From: Opisthocomus hoazin | Lineage: Eukaryota > Chordata > Aves > Opisthocomiformes > Opisthocomidae | DNA length: 64,000 nt | Assembly (NCBI RefSeq): GCF_030867145.1 | Contig: NC_134443.1 | Span: forward strand, 2,418,001-2,482,000 | Direction of reading: 5' to 3' | In this document: positions 21,776 to 35,000 of the stretch, in pieces | Position numbering within the stretch: the first letter of the stretch is position 1 | Layout of the letters: every line of letters starts with the position of its first letter | Notes under the pieces: generated by a model | What the model was told of the DNA's origin: nothing | Database searches by the model: none | Seen by the model: only the letters and a program-made list of their open reading frames with translations | Made by a program: the position numbers and the translations under genes

Positions 21776-23092
21776 TCAGAACCTGTGCACCAGAGCCTCC
21801 CGCTCCCTGCGCTTCATCTCCTCTCTGTAACAGCAGGAGCAGAAATTCCCCGTTTCGGGATGTCCGTAAAAACCGCAGTTGGGCTGCTTGCATTTGGTCT
21901 GCTGCACCGCGCCGTAGGGCACGCGGCTCCTGCTCCTGTCCGCCGGCGCTCCCTTCTGCGCGCCGTCCGGCTCGAGGTGTTCCCTGTAGCCGTTGCTGTG
22001 CGGGGGGAGGCAGGCCGAGCCGTCGCACTCCGCCGCGTAGCCGGGCTGGACGTCCGTGTCCGTGGGGGAGAACCTCCCCGGGTGGGAAGGGCTGGGCTGG
22101 CGGGGGCTCGGCCGCACCTGGGCGCAGTGGCGGGGCAGGGTGGCGTAGGGGGGGAGGGGGAGGCTGCTGCAGGAGCCCCCCGCTACCTGCCGCCTGCTCT
22201 CTTGGTAGCTGGGGGGATGCGACCCTTCCACGCTGTTGACCATGGAGGGTCTGGGAAAGGTGAAGACGCCCGAATAGCCGGAGGGGAACGCTGCTATTTT
22301 CGTGCCTACGGCCAGATCCGGGGTCTGGATGGCGTAGGCAGGGGGAGGCGGGGGGTACGCGGGGCTGAGCATCGCCTCCTCGCCCTTGTGGGTGTTCGCC
22401 TCCAGCTCCGGCTTCTTGGCCGGGGCGGCGCTGCCCAGCGCCTTCTTCTCCGCCTCCTTTTGCTTCTGCTCAGCCAGGAAGCGTTCCTCGGCATCCAGAA
22501 GGTACCGCTGGATCATCTCCTCCTGGTACTGGTGCCGGTTGCTGGTCTTGAGGTGGCCGGCGAAGATGAACTTGCGCTCTCCCTGCATGGCGGCCCGGAG
22601 GATGCTCAGGCTCAGCCTGACGTCGTTGCTGTATTTGTAGGGGTCCGACGGCTTCTCAGGGGCTGCTTTACCTGGGCAGGGCTTCTCCCCAGGAGCTGAC
22701 AAGTCTCCTTGGGAAGACTCCTCTTTGCTGCCTTTCCTTGACTTCAGGGACCCCTTCTTCTTCTTCTCCAGGGTATCCCCCTGCCCGTTGCTCACCCCTC
22801 CCTTGGTAGCTTTGCTGTGCATCAAGCCGCCCATGTTCTTTTTCAGCTTACTTCCCAGCGTCTTGCCGAAGCTGCCCAGCTTGTTGGCAACCGAGTCTGC
22901 CCGTTTCTTATCTTTTTCCTTATCCTTTTCCCGGTCTTTCTTTGGTTTCTCTTTGTCCTTGCAACCCCTGCTGCCGCCGTTGCTTGCTGAACTGCTGCAG
23001 ACCGACTCCTTGTCCGACTCCCCCGACTCCGCAGCTGAACGAGCGTCGTCGCCCGCGGAGGCCGTGGGAGATTCCGGCTGGGCCAAAGGCGC
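21776..23092 (-). CDS. OTUD7B: OTUD7B exon 12: C-terminal half with A20 zinc finger
   Basis: One 1317-nt coding exon (438 residues). It starts [16 protein letters not shown], then has a Lys-rich, NLS-like stretch, the conserved blocks [20 protein letters not shown] and [20 protein letters not shown], a Pro-rich variable region, and the zinc finger C-x4-C-x11-C-x2-C. The stop codon follows LVHRF. Confidence 0.98.
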   Translation of the reverse strand, partial: APLAQPESPTASAGDDARSAAESGESDKESVCSSSASNGGSRGCKDKEKPKKDREKDKEKDKKRADSVANKLGSFGKTLGSKLKKNMGGLMHSKATKGGVSNGQGDTLEKKKKGSLKSRKGSKEESSQGDLSAPGEKPCPGKAAPEKPSDPYKYSNDVRLSLSILRAAMQGERKFIFAGHLKTSNRHQYQEEMIQRYLLDAEERFLAEQKQKEAEKKALGSAAPAKKPELEANTHKGEEAMLSPAYPPPPPAYAIQTPDLAVGTKIAAFPSGYSGVFTFPRPSMVNSVEGSHPPSYQESRRQVAGGSCSSLPLPPYATLPRHCAQVRPSPRQPSPSHPGRFSPTDTDVQPGYAAECDGSACLPPHSNGYREHLEPDGAQKGAPADRSRSRVPYGAVQQTKCKQPNCGFYGHPETGNFCSCCYREEMKRREREALVHRF

Positions 23093-26000
23093 CTAGGGAG
23101 AAAGACAACACAAACCCATCACGCCCAGCACGCGCCTCAGGTAAGAGCTTTCAGGCTGAAGGTGAAACGGAGCAGGTGCTTGCGCGGAGAGCGGAGGGGA
23201 CAATGTTCAAACGCGCTCCGCGTGACACGTCCCCAGCCGCCGTCCTGCGCATCCGCACGCGTCTGAACTTGCTGGAGGTTTCAGGAGAAAACCTGGAGAA
23301 GAAGAAGGGGTGCGACTGGTGCGGAGGGGGCACACAAACTCCCACTCTGGTCACCCACAGGCGCGGTGGGCACAGCTGGCACCCGTTTCCCCGGGCTGCG
23401 GCATCCTCCGTCCCTCTGCGCCAACGGCTCGCACGTCGGCGAGGCTGCGGCGGGGACGGGTTAGGACATTTCTCAGCCGAGCACCTGGGAGCAGGTGGCC
23501 AGCTGAGGGGGTCACAGCCAAAACGTCACCCCTCGAGCTCCGCTACAGAGATGACGCCTCGACGGTTTCAAATGATGAGCTGTTTTGGTCTAAGTTTGGG
23601 GAGTTTTCTCCTTAAAAGGGGAGGGTGGAAAAAAAAACCCCTCCACGCCGCCAAGGCAGCCACCACCGCCTGCCAACGCACCGCCACGGACATCTGCGAA
23701 GCGGCCGGGAGCTTTCCTGCCAAGGAAAGGTCCCAGGAAAGCCACGGTCGAACCGCGGCCGCGAGCCACCGGCTCCTGTCTGCCTCGGAGCACGCAGCGT
23801 CGGCCTCGCTGCCAGCCACCTACGCCGGAGGCTGCGCCGCGGACGCACGCGGGCCGCGCTTCGGCTCTGCGGGGAGAGGAAAAGCAGGCGCGAGAAGCTC
23901 GAGGAAAAAGGCGCAGGCGCAAACCCCGAGTCCTTCACCTGCTGGGAGCATCGGCCGCGCTTTCTGCGGGAGCAGCGTGAGGGAGAGCAAGCCCGAGGAC
24001 GCCCTCGCGTCCGCCGCCCCGCAGAAAGGGGGGGGTAAATAATTCAAGAGGAAAGAAAACCCTCCCGGGCGCTCTACCTGCGTGTCGCAAGGCAAGGTGA
24101 TCCACTTGACATTCATGTAGCTGTGCAGCAAGTGCAGCTTGGCTTCCAGCGACAGCGTCACGCTACGATTTCAAACAAGGGTTGAAAAAAACAGAGTTAG
24201 AGTCAAGTTTCACATTAATAACTGACTTCTCCGTATTTACAGTTTTTCACCTGCTGTCTTTATATTAAAATGTATAACACAACAGGTAAAACTGCCTCGA
24301 GACAGCAGTGACACACAAGATAACATTTCCGTAGCCTTCCAAACCCTTCAATTAAAACCCAAACAAATAAAGATGTCGACACCTGAATTCAAACACCAAG
24401 CTTGCTACGAATTACGATGAACTTGACCAATAACCTTACTTGAGCGGGAGACAAATAAAAAAGCAGCTGTCGCAGAGCTAAATCGAGCTAGTTTCAAACT
24501 GATTCTGCTTTCCACAAAAACAACCTCAACTCAAGATGTTTTCTCAAAAATTTCCACTTGTAGAAAAGAAAAAAAAAAAATCCTTTCCGCTAAGAACACA
24601 GGGACAGAGTCTTCGCTGCTGGCTCCAAGCTCCTCAAAATGAGACACCGCAGCGGTAAAACCCGCCCTGATCTTCACTGCTTCCACCTCGGAGGTTTCGA
24701 GGTTTCCGAACCCGAAGTCACGCTTCCAGCTCTCACCACACCCACCAGTGCCGACGTCGGGCTCGGTAACTGGAAGCTCGCGACTACCAAAGCACGGTGC
24801 GAGGCAAAACCAGGCAGGGTGCTTGCCAGGGAGCCGCCCTCCCAGCCCAGGGCCCACGCTCAGACGGGTTGGTGACCTTCGAGTGGGACAGAGGAGTGGA
24901 AAAACCCCCTCTTTCTGTGCGAACACGACGGCTCGCGCTCTGCTGCTCCTCGTCTCCGAGCTCTGCCTGGCCTGGAGCTCCAGCATTGGGAGCAATCGTC
25001 TCTTCCCCTCGAGGGAAGGAAGCTCCCGAGACGTCGCAGCCCTACCCAAACCGTACCGAACTCAGGGCATCATAAGAGAAGGAAGTAAGAGGAAAAGCCG
25101 TTCCGCCTGCTCCGCACAGGCTCACGCCCCGAGCCCAGCTTTCACCCAGACAAGGAATCCCCAGCTGGGGACAGAGCAGCGAACCCTCCCGCTGCGCCCG
25201 CTCCGCTCCGCCGCCAACCGACCTGGCCAGCTTGACGTTGTCGCTGTCGTCCTTTCCCCACTGCCACTCCTTCCCGGGATCCACGGCAAAGTGCACGGGG
25301 AGCAGCTTGTGCTCCGAGTCTGTCAGGGGGATCACGGCTGCACAAGGGAGAGAGACCCCAATTCTGCTGCCCGCCGGGACCAAATCTGGCGCCTTGGCAG
25401 CAGCGGCAGCCGTGTTCTGAGCGTCCGCCAAGAACAACATCAGCTCTGAAGGCAACTGGTTACCCCACCAACCCACACAGTGACAGCCAGCGCTTGGGAT
25501 CACAGAATCATCTCAGAGGGGTTTGGGTGGGGAGGGCCCTTCCGAGCTCACCCAGCCGCGGGCAGGGCCGTCTCCCACCGGCTCGGGCTGCGCAGAGCCC
25601 CGGCCAGCCCGGCCTCGCGTGTCTCCGGGGATGGGGCATCTCCCACCTCTCCGAGCAACCCCTGCCAGCGTCCCCCCACCCTCAGCACAACCAGTTTCTC
25701 CCGTATTTCCAGTCGGAATCTCCCCTCTTCCAGCTTAAAACCATCGCCCCTCGTCCTGTCGCTGCAGGCCCTGCTGAAGAGCCCGGCCCCGTCTTTCTCC
25801 TGAGCACTGGAGGCTGCCGCGAGGTCTCCCCGCAGCCGTCTCCTCCCGCAGCCCCAGCCCTCCCAGCAGAGGGGTTCCAGCCCGTGGATCACTGCTGGGG
25901 CCTCCTCCGGCCCCGCTCCCGCAGCCCCAGCTCTGCCCTGTGCTGGGGGCTCCAGAGCTGGACGCAGGGCTCCCGGGGGGTCTCAGAATCCCCCCCCTCG

Positions 26001-29000
26001 CCCCGTGCCCACGCTGCCGGGGATGCAGCCCAGGGTGCGGTCGGCTTCTGGGCTGCCAGAGCACAGTGCCGGGTCATGGCCAGCTTTGCCCCCACCCCCA
26101 GCACCCCCAACCTCCCCTCGGCAGGGCTGCTCTCAGTGATATATTGATATAACTCTATCACCTACCTTGATCTTTTGTGGGTTCCTTCTGCTCCATGGAT
26201 ACCAGGGCAGAAAAATGGGCTTGGTCGTAAGCCAGTACCAAGGGGGAACGATGGCATTTGTTGGCTGGGACTTCCAGGGGAAGATAGATCCCTCCAAAGG
26301 GAATGGGGGCAAAGGCTGGAGAGAAAGCAGGGCGGTTAGTCCTCACAACAGGTTAAAGAGTTCCCAGTTGTTTACACTGAGACTGCTCCAGAACAAGCTG
26401 TTTGCTTCACCCCAGGTTTCACCTGCAATTATCCCTCAGCTCAAGGGACACTAAAAAAAGCCACAACCCAAACCAGACATCTACTTCACATCGGGAGGAA
26501 TGCAGCTGCAAAATGAACTCGTACTTTCTATAAAAAGCCCCCTCTTTGCTCCTCCACAAAGACAACTCCAGATTTGCACGCAGGATGACGGTAATTGATT
26601 CATCTTTGCTGACAGGAAACCAAGTCTGCGAGTGGAAAACCCGACACGTAGGGAAGGGAATTTCCCACCTCTACACACACGTGTCGGGGCAAAAGAAGCC
26701 GAAAGCAACCCATCGCGCGGACGCTCTCCGGAAAGGCAGCAGATCGGACCGCGACGCCGAGCTGTGCCTCGCACCCTCCGTGGGAATCACCCCCAACACC
26801 CCACGCGCTGCTCCCCGATCCCAGATCCGAGCAAAAAGACCCCACGAAAACACCCAGCAGGGAGGAAACGCGCGGTCTGCGCACGCACGATTCACGAAGG
26901 CTCCGGAAGCACGGCGCAGCTCTCACCTTCCCCTCCCGAGTCCCGCAGCATCGTGTCTGCCACCACCACGATGGGTCTCTTCAGCACGTGGGCGAGGACG
27001 AAAACGTGGAACTCCTCCAGGCTCTCGTACACCGGCTCTTCAGAGCTCTCCACACTTCGGGAAACGAGAAAGAAATTCATTCTCAGCCCTTGCGTATTTA
27101 ATCATCGCTTTTAAAAATAGGAAGAGGTTTCTATGGGCAGCCACGTAGAAGTGGATCATATTAAAAGCTTTCAGCCTGATGGCAGCTCTAATTTATTAGA
27201 GATTTTGTATGTAGATTCCCCCAAAACGGGCTATTCCCAGACAAGGGCTGTAGCCAGGGAATGCCACGGCGCCGCTGGGCGCTTCTGCGAGCCTCTTAGG
27301 TCAAGAGCCTCACAAGTGGTGCTTGGTTGGGACAGCAACCCAGAGCGAGCACTGCAGAAACCCTCAACCTGTGCTTATTACCCTCATTTCAGAGCCGTCA
27401 AGGTGAAAAGGCGTCGGGCAGCACTGAGGTTGTTTCCGGTGACGCTTATGGACCTCTCGTTGCTCCTCGTGATCCTTCACCCTTCCCCTTCAAACCCCAC
27501 GAGCCCGACCAAAGCAGCAAGCCCCAGCCTTGTTCCTTGACCTGCCCTCGAGCCTCACCCCGCGCCGCACGCTGAAGGAAGAGATTCGCTGTGTTTCACC
27601 TCGAAACCTAAGATTTTTCGATATTTACCCTCCGCAGCCGGGCCCGTTGGTGCCGTAGTGCACTCGAGGCTCGCTGGACGCCAGCTTGATCAGCTCGTCC
27701 CACTCCCTCTGCCACTCCTCTTCGGTGTAAACCAGCCCAGACTGCAAAATGGCAAACAAAGCCCAGATCTGCACAGTGAGTGTTTCCCAGTCTCCGCAGC
27801 GCAGTTTCACACACACAGCCCCAACTTTTCACTACGGATTTACGCAAAAATAGTCAACAAACGATGCAAAAAAGCGGGCATTTCCAAAACTGTGCTCTCA
27901 TGCCAGCGGGGGCGGATAATCTGCCCGAAAGAGAAGTTTGCCTTTTTGCAGGGTGGAAGTCAACATTTCCACCCACAGAACGAGAGGAACCCTTCGCTCT
28001 CACACCAAATCTTTCAGGAGTAAAGATGACACAACCCATCGACGAGAGACAGCCGGACTAGCTAACGGAGAGAACTTCTTTCCCTTCAGAAAACAGAATC
28101 ACAGAATGGTTGGGGTTGGAAGGGACCTCTGTGGGTCACCCAGCCCAACCCCCTGCCCAAGCAGGGTCACCTACAGCAGGCTGCACAGGACCTTGTCCAG
28201 GCGGGGCTGGAATATCTCCAGAGAAGGAGACTCCACAGCCTCCCTGGGCAGCCTGTTCCAGGGCTCCGTCACCCTCAGAGGGAAGAAGTTCTTCCTCGGG
28301 TTCAGCTGGAACTTCCCAGGCTTCAGTTTGTGCCCGTTGCCCCTTGTCCTGTCGCTGGGCACCACTGGAAAGAGTCTGGCCCCATCCTCCTGACCCCCCC
28401 CCTGCAGATATTTGTAGGCATTTCTAAGGTCCCCTCTCAGCCTTCTCTTCTCCAGGCTGAACAAGCCCAGCTCCCTCAGCCTCTCCTCGTAGGAGAGATG
28501 CTCCAGTCCCCTCCTCATCCTTGATGATGAAAGGCACCGCAGCATCCATAAATATTCGATCCAGGGGTGGCTTTGCTATTTCAAACCACGGCAAACCCAC
28601 GCTGCGCTCGCTTTTCCTGACATCGTGATTGCACCTGGCGACGTGGCGGTCCGAGACGGCGCCGCACCCAGCGGGCTCCGCGGGGGGAACCCCCGCAGGG
28701 CTCGGCCCGCTCCTCGGCCCGCTCCTCGGCCCGCTCGACGCTCAGCAGCCAGCCGCCGTCCCGCAGCTTTCTGCCTGCGGAATACGCTGCCTTCGGTACC
28801 CTGCTTTGTAACGCCTGCATCGAGGGTCAGACTGAGGAATTGCATCTTTTCTCCGGAACGCAGAAGCTTTTCAAGCAGCTTCCAACACAGCCCCAGAGCT
28901 GGAGGCATCGGCAGCCACATTCTTCCCAAGAAAGAGGAGAAATACCTTAAAACCAGAGGATCTGCAAAAAGCTAAGCTCCAGCCTGCTGTATTTCAGGCC

Positions 29001-32000
29001 ATCAGTTGAGAAACACATCGGGCAGGGCAGCGGCCTTACCCTCCTCCTCCTCCTTTCCCCGGCTCCGCACCCAGAGCTCCAGCATCCAAACACAACGTGC
29101 TCAGTCCTCAAAGCTGCCAAGAAAACCTCCGAGCCGTGCCCCAGAAGCAACCGACGGCACGTTCGGCTCAGCGAGGCCTTAATTAAGGTTCTGCGCTCCC
29201 GGTCACGTCGTCAAGACGCGCTCTTTCATCGCGGAGCTAAAGCTTGGGAAGCAAAGCACGGGAGGAGAACATTGCACCCGGAGCAGGTTGGGAAATTCAG
29301 AGCACCATCCATCACCCTGGGCTGCTTCTTTCGGAGCTTCCTCGGAAAGGAGCAGCTCCTCATCCTCGACTGCCAGCCACCCGCTTCAGCGGCGCCTGCG
29401 CTTCCTGGCCCGCTGCAGCACCGACACCCCGCAGCCAGGACCCTTCGCCTCGTGCCCCCGCACCTACACCCTGAGGATCTGCAGGTCCTTCCGAGGTCTG
29501 CAAGCCACTGCACTTTGCTGATGGCTGACTCGGGAGCACGCGGTTTGAGGAGCTGTGGAAAAGCATGCCTGCAGTAGCAGCAAAGCCTCTGATTAGTTGT
29601 TCACCCTCTGCTTCAAACAGGGAAATACATATTTTTTTTTCCAAACTCTCAAGATACAAATCTTTGTGCCCTTCCAAAAATAAAAAGGAAGCTGGAGAGT
29701 AACCAACGCCCTTCCGCGTCAGGCGGAAGCACCAGCTCACCCCGCTGACAACAGCACCTCGAGGCGGAGGGGCCGTCTCTCGCCGCGCGAGGACGGCTGC
29801 GAAGTTTCCACCCCGACAAAGCCGTCACCCTGCTTTTGGGGAGCCCCCGCGCCGCAGCTCCGAGCAGCCTTTAACGTGGCAAGTTCATGAATTTGCTTTT
29901 TTGGCGGAGGAGTTTGCTCCACGCTCCGACCCGAGGCGCATCTCGCTGACCTCCATCGCTGGAGCAACCTACGGGCACAGCGCTGCTTTTCCCCTGAAAG
30001 CCCAGCGTGGCCATCAGGTCCTGCTGGGGACCTCCGCTTTCCATCACTACTGGGCATCACGCAGCTCCAAAAGAATTTTCCTACCTCGAAATACAGAGAA
30101 TTTTGAGTGGCTCAGACTGCAGGACACGTCTCCCCGCGGCACAGCCAAGCGCCACAAGCCAGGGAGCTGCCCAGAATTCCGGACTGGCTTTACCGCGACA
30201 GGCAGCACCTCCCAGACCCACGGGACGTTCTACCCGGGCTCTCCCCCCCGCGAAGAGGACCGCGTTCCGCCCGGTTCCTACCTCCTTGTTCTGCTGCGTT
30301 TGCTGCCACCGCCAGCGCCGCTTCAGGGCTTCCCTCTCCACGCCTTTCTCCATCAAGGTGTAGAGGGATTTGCGCAGCATCAGGTCTCTGTCGTGGAAAC
30401 CCCACATGCCTGCACGGGGGAGAAAGGAACAGCAGCGGAGGATCAGCAGCCGCCGGCAGCGCTCCGCCGAGGTCCCACCGCCCGCCAGGAACCAGGGCAA
30501 GAGGGGAAATCGGGAAACGGAGGCGGAGAAATGCGAGTTGCTCAAACTAAACAACAAAAACTCCTGGTTCAAAGCCCGCGTTTTCCACCCGCAGCGAGTT
30601 TTCACGCAGCTAAATGGAGACGCTGCCACCTCCGCTTCCAGCTCCGCGGCATCTCACGGATGCAGCAAAATATTTGCTCCCAAAACCCCACGCTCCTTTG
30701 CATCCCCATCGGATGGGAAGACGAGACCGGGTTAAGGGAGACCACGGTTTCGCTGTGTCTGAAATACAGACACGAAGGGAATGCACAGCCCCGCTGATTT
30801 AAAAATCTGGAAACCTCGGAAGATTTACTACGGTCATGCTCGACGGGACAAAATCACATCTGGGCTCTCGAAACTCCAACGTGCGAGAGGAGGGAAGGGG
30901 CAGCTCCGTTCTTTCACGCTTCCTTCAGAAACAGAGGGAAGCTCGCCGCAGGGAAGGGGAGGGTATTTCAGCAGTACACGAGCTTGGCAGGCTGCTTCCT
31001 CCAGCCCACCCCTCTCCCGCAGAGCCCGAGCGCCGCGACCGCTCGCCCACCCACTGCCATGGTGGCCGGGAGGAGCGGCAGCATCCCGGTTTTCCCGATG
31101 GGAAACGCTCGGTCCTGCTCCCAGCAGCTGGTCCTGGGCTCCCCTCCCAGCGCAGCCCCTTCCCCGCCCCGAGCCAGGCGAGGGAGGTGGCACGGGCCCG
31201 TCGCCGGCTTGGCAGCGCGGCAGTTGGCTGTCCTGGCAGCCGCCAGCCGAGCCCAGCTCTTACCCAGGGAGGCGGCGTGGAGCAGGCAGTTCCCATCGCC
31301 GGTGGTGGCCAGGGGCAGCAGCCTTTGGCAGCTGGGATCCACGGTCGCCCACCAGTTCAGACGACCTGCGAGAACATCGGAGAGTGTGAAAACGGGGCCC
31401 GTTACCCAACACGGGACCGGTGCGCTCGTCCCCTCCACGAACGCCGACGAGGGTGGAAACCTGCTCGATCTGCAGGGAAACACCCCAAGAGATGAGCGGT
31501 TACGGACCCGGCCCGTGGCTGGAGGAAGGAAGGCGTCAAGACAGGAATAAAGCAACAAAAAGGGGAGAGCGGAGCTGCAAAGCTTCACAGGGATGCAGGG
31601 AAACGGCCAGGCTGAACTCACGGTCACACAACCCAGAGTTAAAGCTGGAAGCAGCAGCCAGCCCAGCCAGGCCTTTAACGCAGCCCGGCGCTCTCCCCCC
31701 ACCCACTTCTCCCCCCACCCTGGTTACCCCAGGCTGGAAACACCTCCCGAAGCGCCCGTCGCAAACGGTGCCCAGCAGCTTTTCCAGTTCATAACTGCTC
31801 CTCGTTTCCTCCCGTAACCGACTCCCTCCTATCTAAACCACCTCGCGGCCGCCGGTTTTTCCCTGCTCGCTGGTTTAGGTACAACGCTCAGCAACGTTTG
31901 CTGATCCCAGCAGCTTCACCGACGAAAACGCAGCCGGACGGGGCTTTACGCCCTTTAAAAATAGCAGCTTTTTGGTAACAGAAGGCACTCGTAGTATTTC

Positions 32001-35000
32001 AAGTCAAGAGCATCTAAAAATAGAAGCTAGGAAAAAACGAACACGCCCGCCGCAGTCGAGCACAGCGCGGCTGGAGGTTAAACATTTACCAAGGCGCCGA
32101 AGCGGGGCTGAACGCGGACTCTGAACTCCCAGCCCAGCCTGCGTCCGCCCCGCTGGGCCCTTGAACCGGGCGCTGCGACTCCGTCCGGCGGCCGCTCCGC
32201 AGCGGACCCCGCGCCACGGGCAGCTCCTTGCCCGGGGGATGCTGCTCGGGCTGCCGACGGGCTGCGCTCGCATCGCTCCTGCGGAAAACCAGTCCCCTCC
32301 CGGCATCCCCAACGCAGCTCTCCCCGCTCCGAGCGCAGGCCCCGCCAGCGACCCCCGCTCCCGAACACCGCATTCGTGGCAATTCTTTGCGCAGCCCCAG
32401 CAGCAGCGGCTGGAGCAGAGCTAAACACGGAAAACTTGGTTCTAAACCCTGATAAAGAGAGGAAAACACAAAAACGTGGCGCGAGCCGCAGCGCCGGGCG
32501 GGGTCATCGCTTTTCTCGGCACGGGGACAGGAACCGGAGTTGGAAAGCGTTGAGTGCGCAGCCTGGGGACAACGGCTTCGCGCGGAAAAGCCGGCTCCTT
32601 TGCCTCAGCGCACGGGGCCAGCGGAGCGACGCGAGCAGCAGGACGGCGTCTCGCGACAGCCACCCAAAACGGGACGCTGCCGTAGGCAGCGCCGAGCGGC
32701 TTTTATTTCCCCACTTCACGTCGCTCCTGGAGAACCTGCTGCTCTTCTGGACAGCCGGCGGGGGGTCGGGGGGGTTCGCCTCTCCGTCGGAGCTCTGCAG
32801 GTTGCGCGGCCTCTCGCCGAGCCGGGTCGATTCGGAGGGGACACACCTCGCGGAGGCATCTCTGCTGCGTGCGGTCGCGCCGCGCACCAAGCCGGCGAGG
32901 CAGGCCGAGCAATTTGTACAGATTTCCAGTTACGCAAGAGAAGTCATCTCGAAGGGAACTGCATTCCCCAAAGCCTTCCCCCAACTTTTCGCTCCTATCA
33001 AGGCAGTGGAAAGGCCGAGAGGGCCCCTAGAAGTATTTACGACATATTTCTCCGCGCGTGGTTCTTGGGAGCAAGCCCTGAAAGCTCTACGAGAAAGATG
33101 ACTGGAATGCAGAGCACGAGGGATCTCCCCGCAAGCACGGCTCGAGCGGCGAGGTCGGCGGCAGCTCTTCCGCACGTCTGCAGCCCACCAGCATCAGGAA
33201 GCTCCGTCCGCAGCCGCCGCCACGGCTCCCACCGCGTCCAGTTTTGCCACAGAACATCTCCTGGTCGCGGCAGAGATCAGGAACCGGCGCGCAGAGGCGT
33301 GGGTTTGGCCAAATCCCGTAGCTTCTTCTAACAGGAACCATCTAAATAGGTCACGGCCGTAGGAAGGAACACAGACGGCGCTCGCTCCTCCCCGCCCGAG
33401 CCGAGGCCTGACTCACCGAGAAGCCAAATGGCTTCCCTAAGGCTACCGGGAATCCAGCGCCGTCGCCTCCGCGTGACCAAGGCAGCGTCCCCGGGTGACT
33501 CGGCCTCGCGCTCCTCGGGCTGACGTGACGGATCCAACACGGATCTGGGGCTCTGTCCCCGCTGCCGAAGCGCCGGTGACGGAGCAGGATCACCACCCAG
33601 AAGTGGGCTAAGAAAGAGGCTGAAAAAGGTGGCGTCTGCGCTGAAGCAAGCCCACTTCACCTGCCTCAAGCGAGACAAGTCACCCGCAGCCTCCTTCTCT
33701 AATCCAGCGCCCATCTCCGAGGAGAACAATTCCTGCAGAAACCATTTCTGTTTCGGGATCTGGCAGCGACCAGAGCTCGTTCAAGTGCGTTTACACCTCG
33801 GCAGCGACCTTCTCCCACGCGGTGGGATGATGGCAACCGAAGTCTTCCAACCAACCTGCCGCAACGATGCGGCCCACGGCAGCGGCATCTCGCCGCGAGC
33901 TCGGCCGTCCTCCTCCCGGCCCTCGGGGCTGCCTCCCTCCGCAGCGCAGGCTCAGCCTCCCGGTCTCGCCACCAAGGACGACCTGCTGGAGAGCAGCTCT
34001 GCAGAGAGGGACTGGGTGTCCTGGGGGACGACAGGGTGACCATGAGCCAGCAGCGTGCCCTGGGTGCCAAGAAGGCCGATGGGGTCCTGGGGTGCATGAG
34101 GAGGAGTGTGGGCAGCAGGGCGAGGGAGGTTCTCCTCCCCCTCTGCTCTGCCCTGGGGAGGCCCCATCTGCAGTGCTGGGTCCAGTGCTGGGCTCCCCAG
34201 TTCAAGAAAGATGAGGAGCTACTGGAGAGAGTCCAGCAGAGGGCTACGAGGATGAGGAGGGGACTGGAGCATCTCTCCTACGAGGAGAGGCTGAGGGAGC
34301 TGGGCTTGTTCAGCCTGGAGAAGAGAAGGCTGAGAGGGGACCTCAGAAATGCTGATCAATATCTGCAGGGGGGGGGTCAGGAGGACAGGGCCAGGCTCTT
34401 TCCACTGGTGCCCAGCGACAGGACAAGGGGCAACGGGCACAAACTGGAGCAGAGGAAGCTCCAGCTGAACCCGAGGAAGAACTTCTTCCCTCTGAGGGTG
34501 CCGGAGCCCTGGCCCAGGCTGCCCAGGGAGGCTGTGGAGTCTCCTTCTCTGGAGATATTCCAGCCCCCCTGGCCGCGGTGCTGTGCAGCCTGCTCTGGGT
34601 GACCTTGCTTGGGCAGGGGGTTGGGCTGGGTGACCCACAGAGGGCCCTGCCAACCTCGACCATGCTGGGATTCTGTGACAGCAGAGGGGCTGAAGGCATG
34701 GCAGCAGCGGTCCTCCGCCGGGGGAGCGGTCCGGCAGAGCCCAGCACCCAACTTCTGCGCAGGCTTCACCCGCCTCGTGAAGCGAGGTGGATCCAGACGC
34801 GAGCTCGTCTCTCCTGCTGAGGGAACCAGTCCAGCCAATGAGTTATGGGCAGAAATATTTGCAGGTCAGATGCCAGGCGGGTAAGACGGAGGGGGGTACG
34901 TGTAAGCACGTGCCTCCGCTCACGCACGGGCTGAGCCCAGGCTGACAAGCTCCCCGAAACGCGGGTGATGCATTACCATGGCACCCACTTCTTTGGCTGC

